From Alphaproteobacteria bacterium (GTDB taxonomy: Bacteria > Pseudomonadota > Alphaproteobacteria > Rickettsiales > UBA1997), in contig VGDJ01000011.1 in assembly GCA_016869775.1 (NCBI GenBank), positions 1-16,386 of the forward strand: DNA of 16,386 nt. The letters are read 5' to 3'. The position numbers and the translations under genes are program-made. Under the pieces are notes generated by a model. It was not told the origin of the DNA. It searched no databases and saw nothing but the letters and a program-made list of their open reading frames with translations. Shown here piece by piece: positions 15,756 to 16,386 of the stretch (position 1 is the stretch's first letter; every line of letters starts with the position of its first letter).

Positions 15756-15833
15756 CGGGGCGTAGCGCAGTCTGGCTAGCGCATCTGGTTTGGGACCAGA
15801 GGGTCGGGAGTTCAAATCTCTCCGCCCCGACCA
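15756..15833 (+). tRNA. tRNA-Pro (anticodon UGG), CCA encoded
   Basis: A complete cloverleaf of 78 nt. The acceptor stem CGGGGCG (15756-15762) pairs with CGCCCCG (15823-15829), followed by discriminator A15830 and encoded CCA (15831-15833). The D-arm region is TAGCGCAG...GCGCA. The anticodon stem TCTGG/CCAGA (15784-15788 with 15796-15800) closes the loop TTTGGGA with anticodon TGG at 15791-15793. The T arm contains GTTCAAATC. The sequence closely follows E. coli tRNA-Pro(UGG), including TAGCGCAG and the GGGTCGG variable/T region. UGG can read all CCN codons by wobble, so this may be the main or only proline tRNA. It lies 32 bp before gmd and could share its transcript. Confidence 0.97.
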
Positions 15834-15836
15834 GTT

Positions 15837-15862
15837 AGTGATTTAAATTCATAAAAATCACT
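15837..15862 (+). repeat. 8-bp perfect inverted repeat between tRNA-Pro and gmd
   Basis: AGTGATTT (15837-15844) and AAATCACT (15855-15862) are perfect inverted copies around a 10-nt AT loop. It begins 3 nt after the tRNA CCA and ends 3 nt before the gmd ATG. There is no following T-run, so it is a poor intrinsic terminator. It could be a regulator-binding palindrome, a processing structure, or chance. Its right arm contains the TCACT also seen before nusA, lepA and the tRNA. Confidence 0.45.
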
Positions 15863-15865
15863 TCC

Positions 15866-16386
15866 ATGAAAAAAGCTCTTATTACCGGAATTACTGGTCA
15901 AGATGGTTCATATCTTACTGAATTATTATTGAAAAAAGGTTATGAAGTTCACGGTTTAATTCGTCGCTCTAGCTCTTTCAACACTTCTAGAATTGATCAT
16001 ATTTACAACGATAATCGAATATACAACCATTCTCTTTTTCTTCATTACGGCGATTTAAGCGACAGTTCATCTCTTAGTAGAGTTATCGAAAAAATTGTTC
16101 CCGATGAAATTTATAACTTAGGAGCTCAAAGCCATGTCAAAGTTAGCTTTGATATTCCTGAATATAGCTCTGATATTGATGCTATAGGCACTTGTCGAAT
16201 TTTAGATGCCATTCGCGATACTCGAATTAATACTAAGTTTTATCAAGCTTCATCAAGCGAAATGTTTGGTAAAGTCCAAACAATCCCACAAAGCGAGACT
16301 ACCCCATTTTATCCCTGCAGTCCATATGCTTGTGCAAAATTATACAGCCATTGGCTTACGGTCAATTATCGAGAAAGTTATGGAAT
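15866..16386 (+). CDS. gmd: GDP-mannose 4,6-dehydratase, 3' end cut by window
   Basis: Gmd converts GDP-mannose to GDP-4-keto-6-deoxymannose, the precursor of GDP-fucose, GDP-rhamnose or GDP-perosamine for surface polysaccharides. The frame runs open to the window edge with 173 complete codons, about half of the usual 340-370 residues. It is an extended short-chain dehydrogenase: NADP-binding GITGQDG (8-14), RRSSSFNT (33-40, NADP phosphate contact), GDL (62-64) and NLGAQSHV (84-91). The active site has Ser130 and Glu132 in QASSSEMFG and YACAK with Tyr154 and Lys158, aligning with Thr132, Glu134, Tyr156 and Lys160 of E. coli Gmd. No Shine-Dalgarno sequence precedes the ATG. Its partner (fcl, rmd or per) would be expected downstream, outside the window. 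Confidence 0.95.
   Translation, partial: MKKALITGITGQDGSYLTELLLKKGYEVHGLIRRSSSFNTSRIDHIYNDNRIYNHSLFLHYGDLSDSSSLSRVIEKIVPDEIYNLGAQSHVKVSFDIPEYSSDIDAIGTCRILDAIRDTRINTKFYQASSSEMFGKVQTIPQSETTPFYPCSPYACAKLYSHWLTVNYRESYG

Noticed and set aside
1..16386. CRISPR array, transposase, integrase, toxin-antitoxin or phage genes
   Set aside because: No regularly spaced repeats, no transposon ends and no such protein motifs were seen on either strand; every long frame is explained by a housekeeping gene.

Overview
This is an ordinary, gene-dense stretch of an AT-rich, Gram-negative bacterial chromosome. The best guess is a streamlined alphaproteobacterium, perhaps near Rickettsiales, Holosporales or SAR11. 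That placement rests on style (A/T-biased codons, short intergenic gaps, the N-terminal style of IF2, an ordinary HisRS, lone housekeeping genes), and no rRNA is present to fix it. Gram-negative character is supported by LapA, by AnmK (recycling of anhydro-MurNAc), by an exported MsrA and by Gmd. An intact hisF argues against a fully host-dependent, histidine-auxotrophic parasite.

Layout. Positions 1-1704 (+): the 3' part of aroE, a LapA-domain membrane protein and a secreted MsrA, tightly packed. Positions 1705-1927: a non-coding gap with an imperfect 17-bp tandem repeat and a possible promoter. Positions 1928-7136 (+): nusA, infB, a cytochrome b561 and hisF in a run with gaps of 35 and 10 bp and a 1-bp overlap. 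The usual partners of nusA-infB (rimP before; rbfA, truB, rpsO after) are missing here. Positions 7142-10417 (-): hisS, holB and anmK, with 4-bp and 8-bp overlaps, converging on hisF. Positions 10418-10569: a divergent promoter region. Positions 10570-12384 (+): lepA. Positions 12540-15122 (-): clpB, convergent with lepA. Positions 15236-15550 (-): a small exported protein of unknown function. Positions 15756-15833 (+): tRNA-Pro(UGG) with encoded CCA. Positions 15866 to the end (+): the 5' half of gmd.

Functionally the window is a patchwork: shikimate and histidine biosynthesis, oxidative repair of exported proteins, transcription elongation and translation initiation/elongation (NusA, IF2, LepA, HisRS), replication clamp loading (delta prime), cell-wall recycling, heat-shock disaggregation (ClpB), and nucleotide-sugar synthesis for surface polysaccharide. 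Gmd may open a surface-polysaccharide cluster beyond the window.

I found no mobile element, CRISPR array, defence system or clearly new system. The more interesting signals are subtle. A [-10-like]TCACT sequence lies 3-11 nt upstream of four independent start points (nusA, lepA, tRNA-Pro, gmd). Shine-Dalgarno sequences are largely absent, which together hints at short-leader or leaderless transcripts. AnmK has a divergent active-site loop. The nusA-infB neighbourhood is rearranged.
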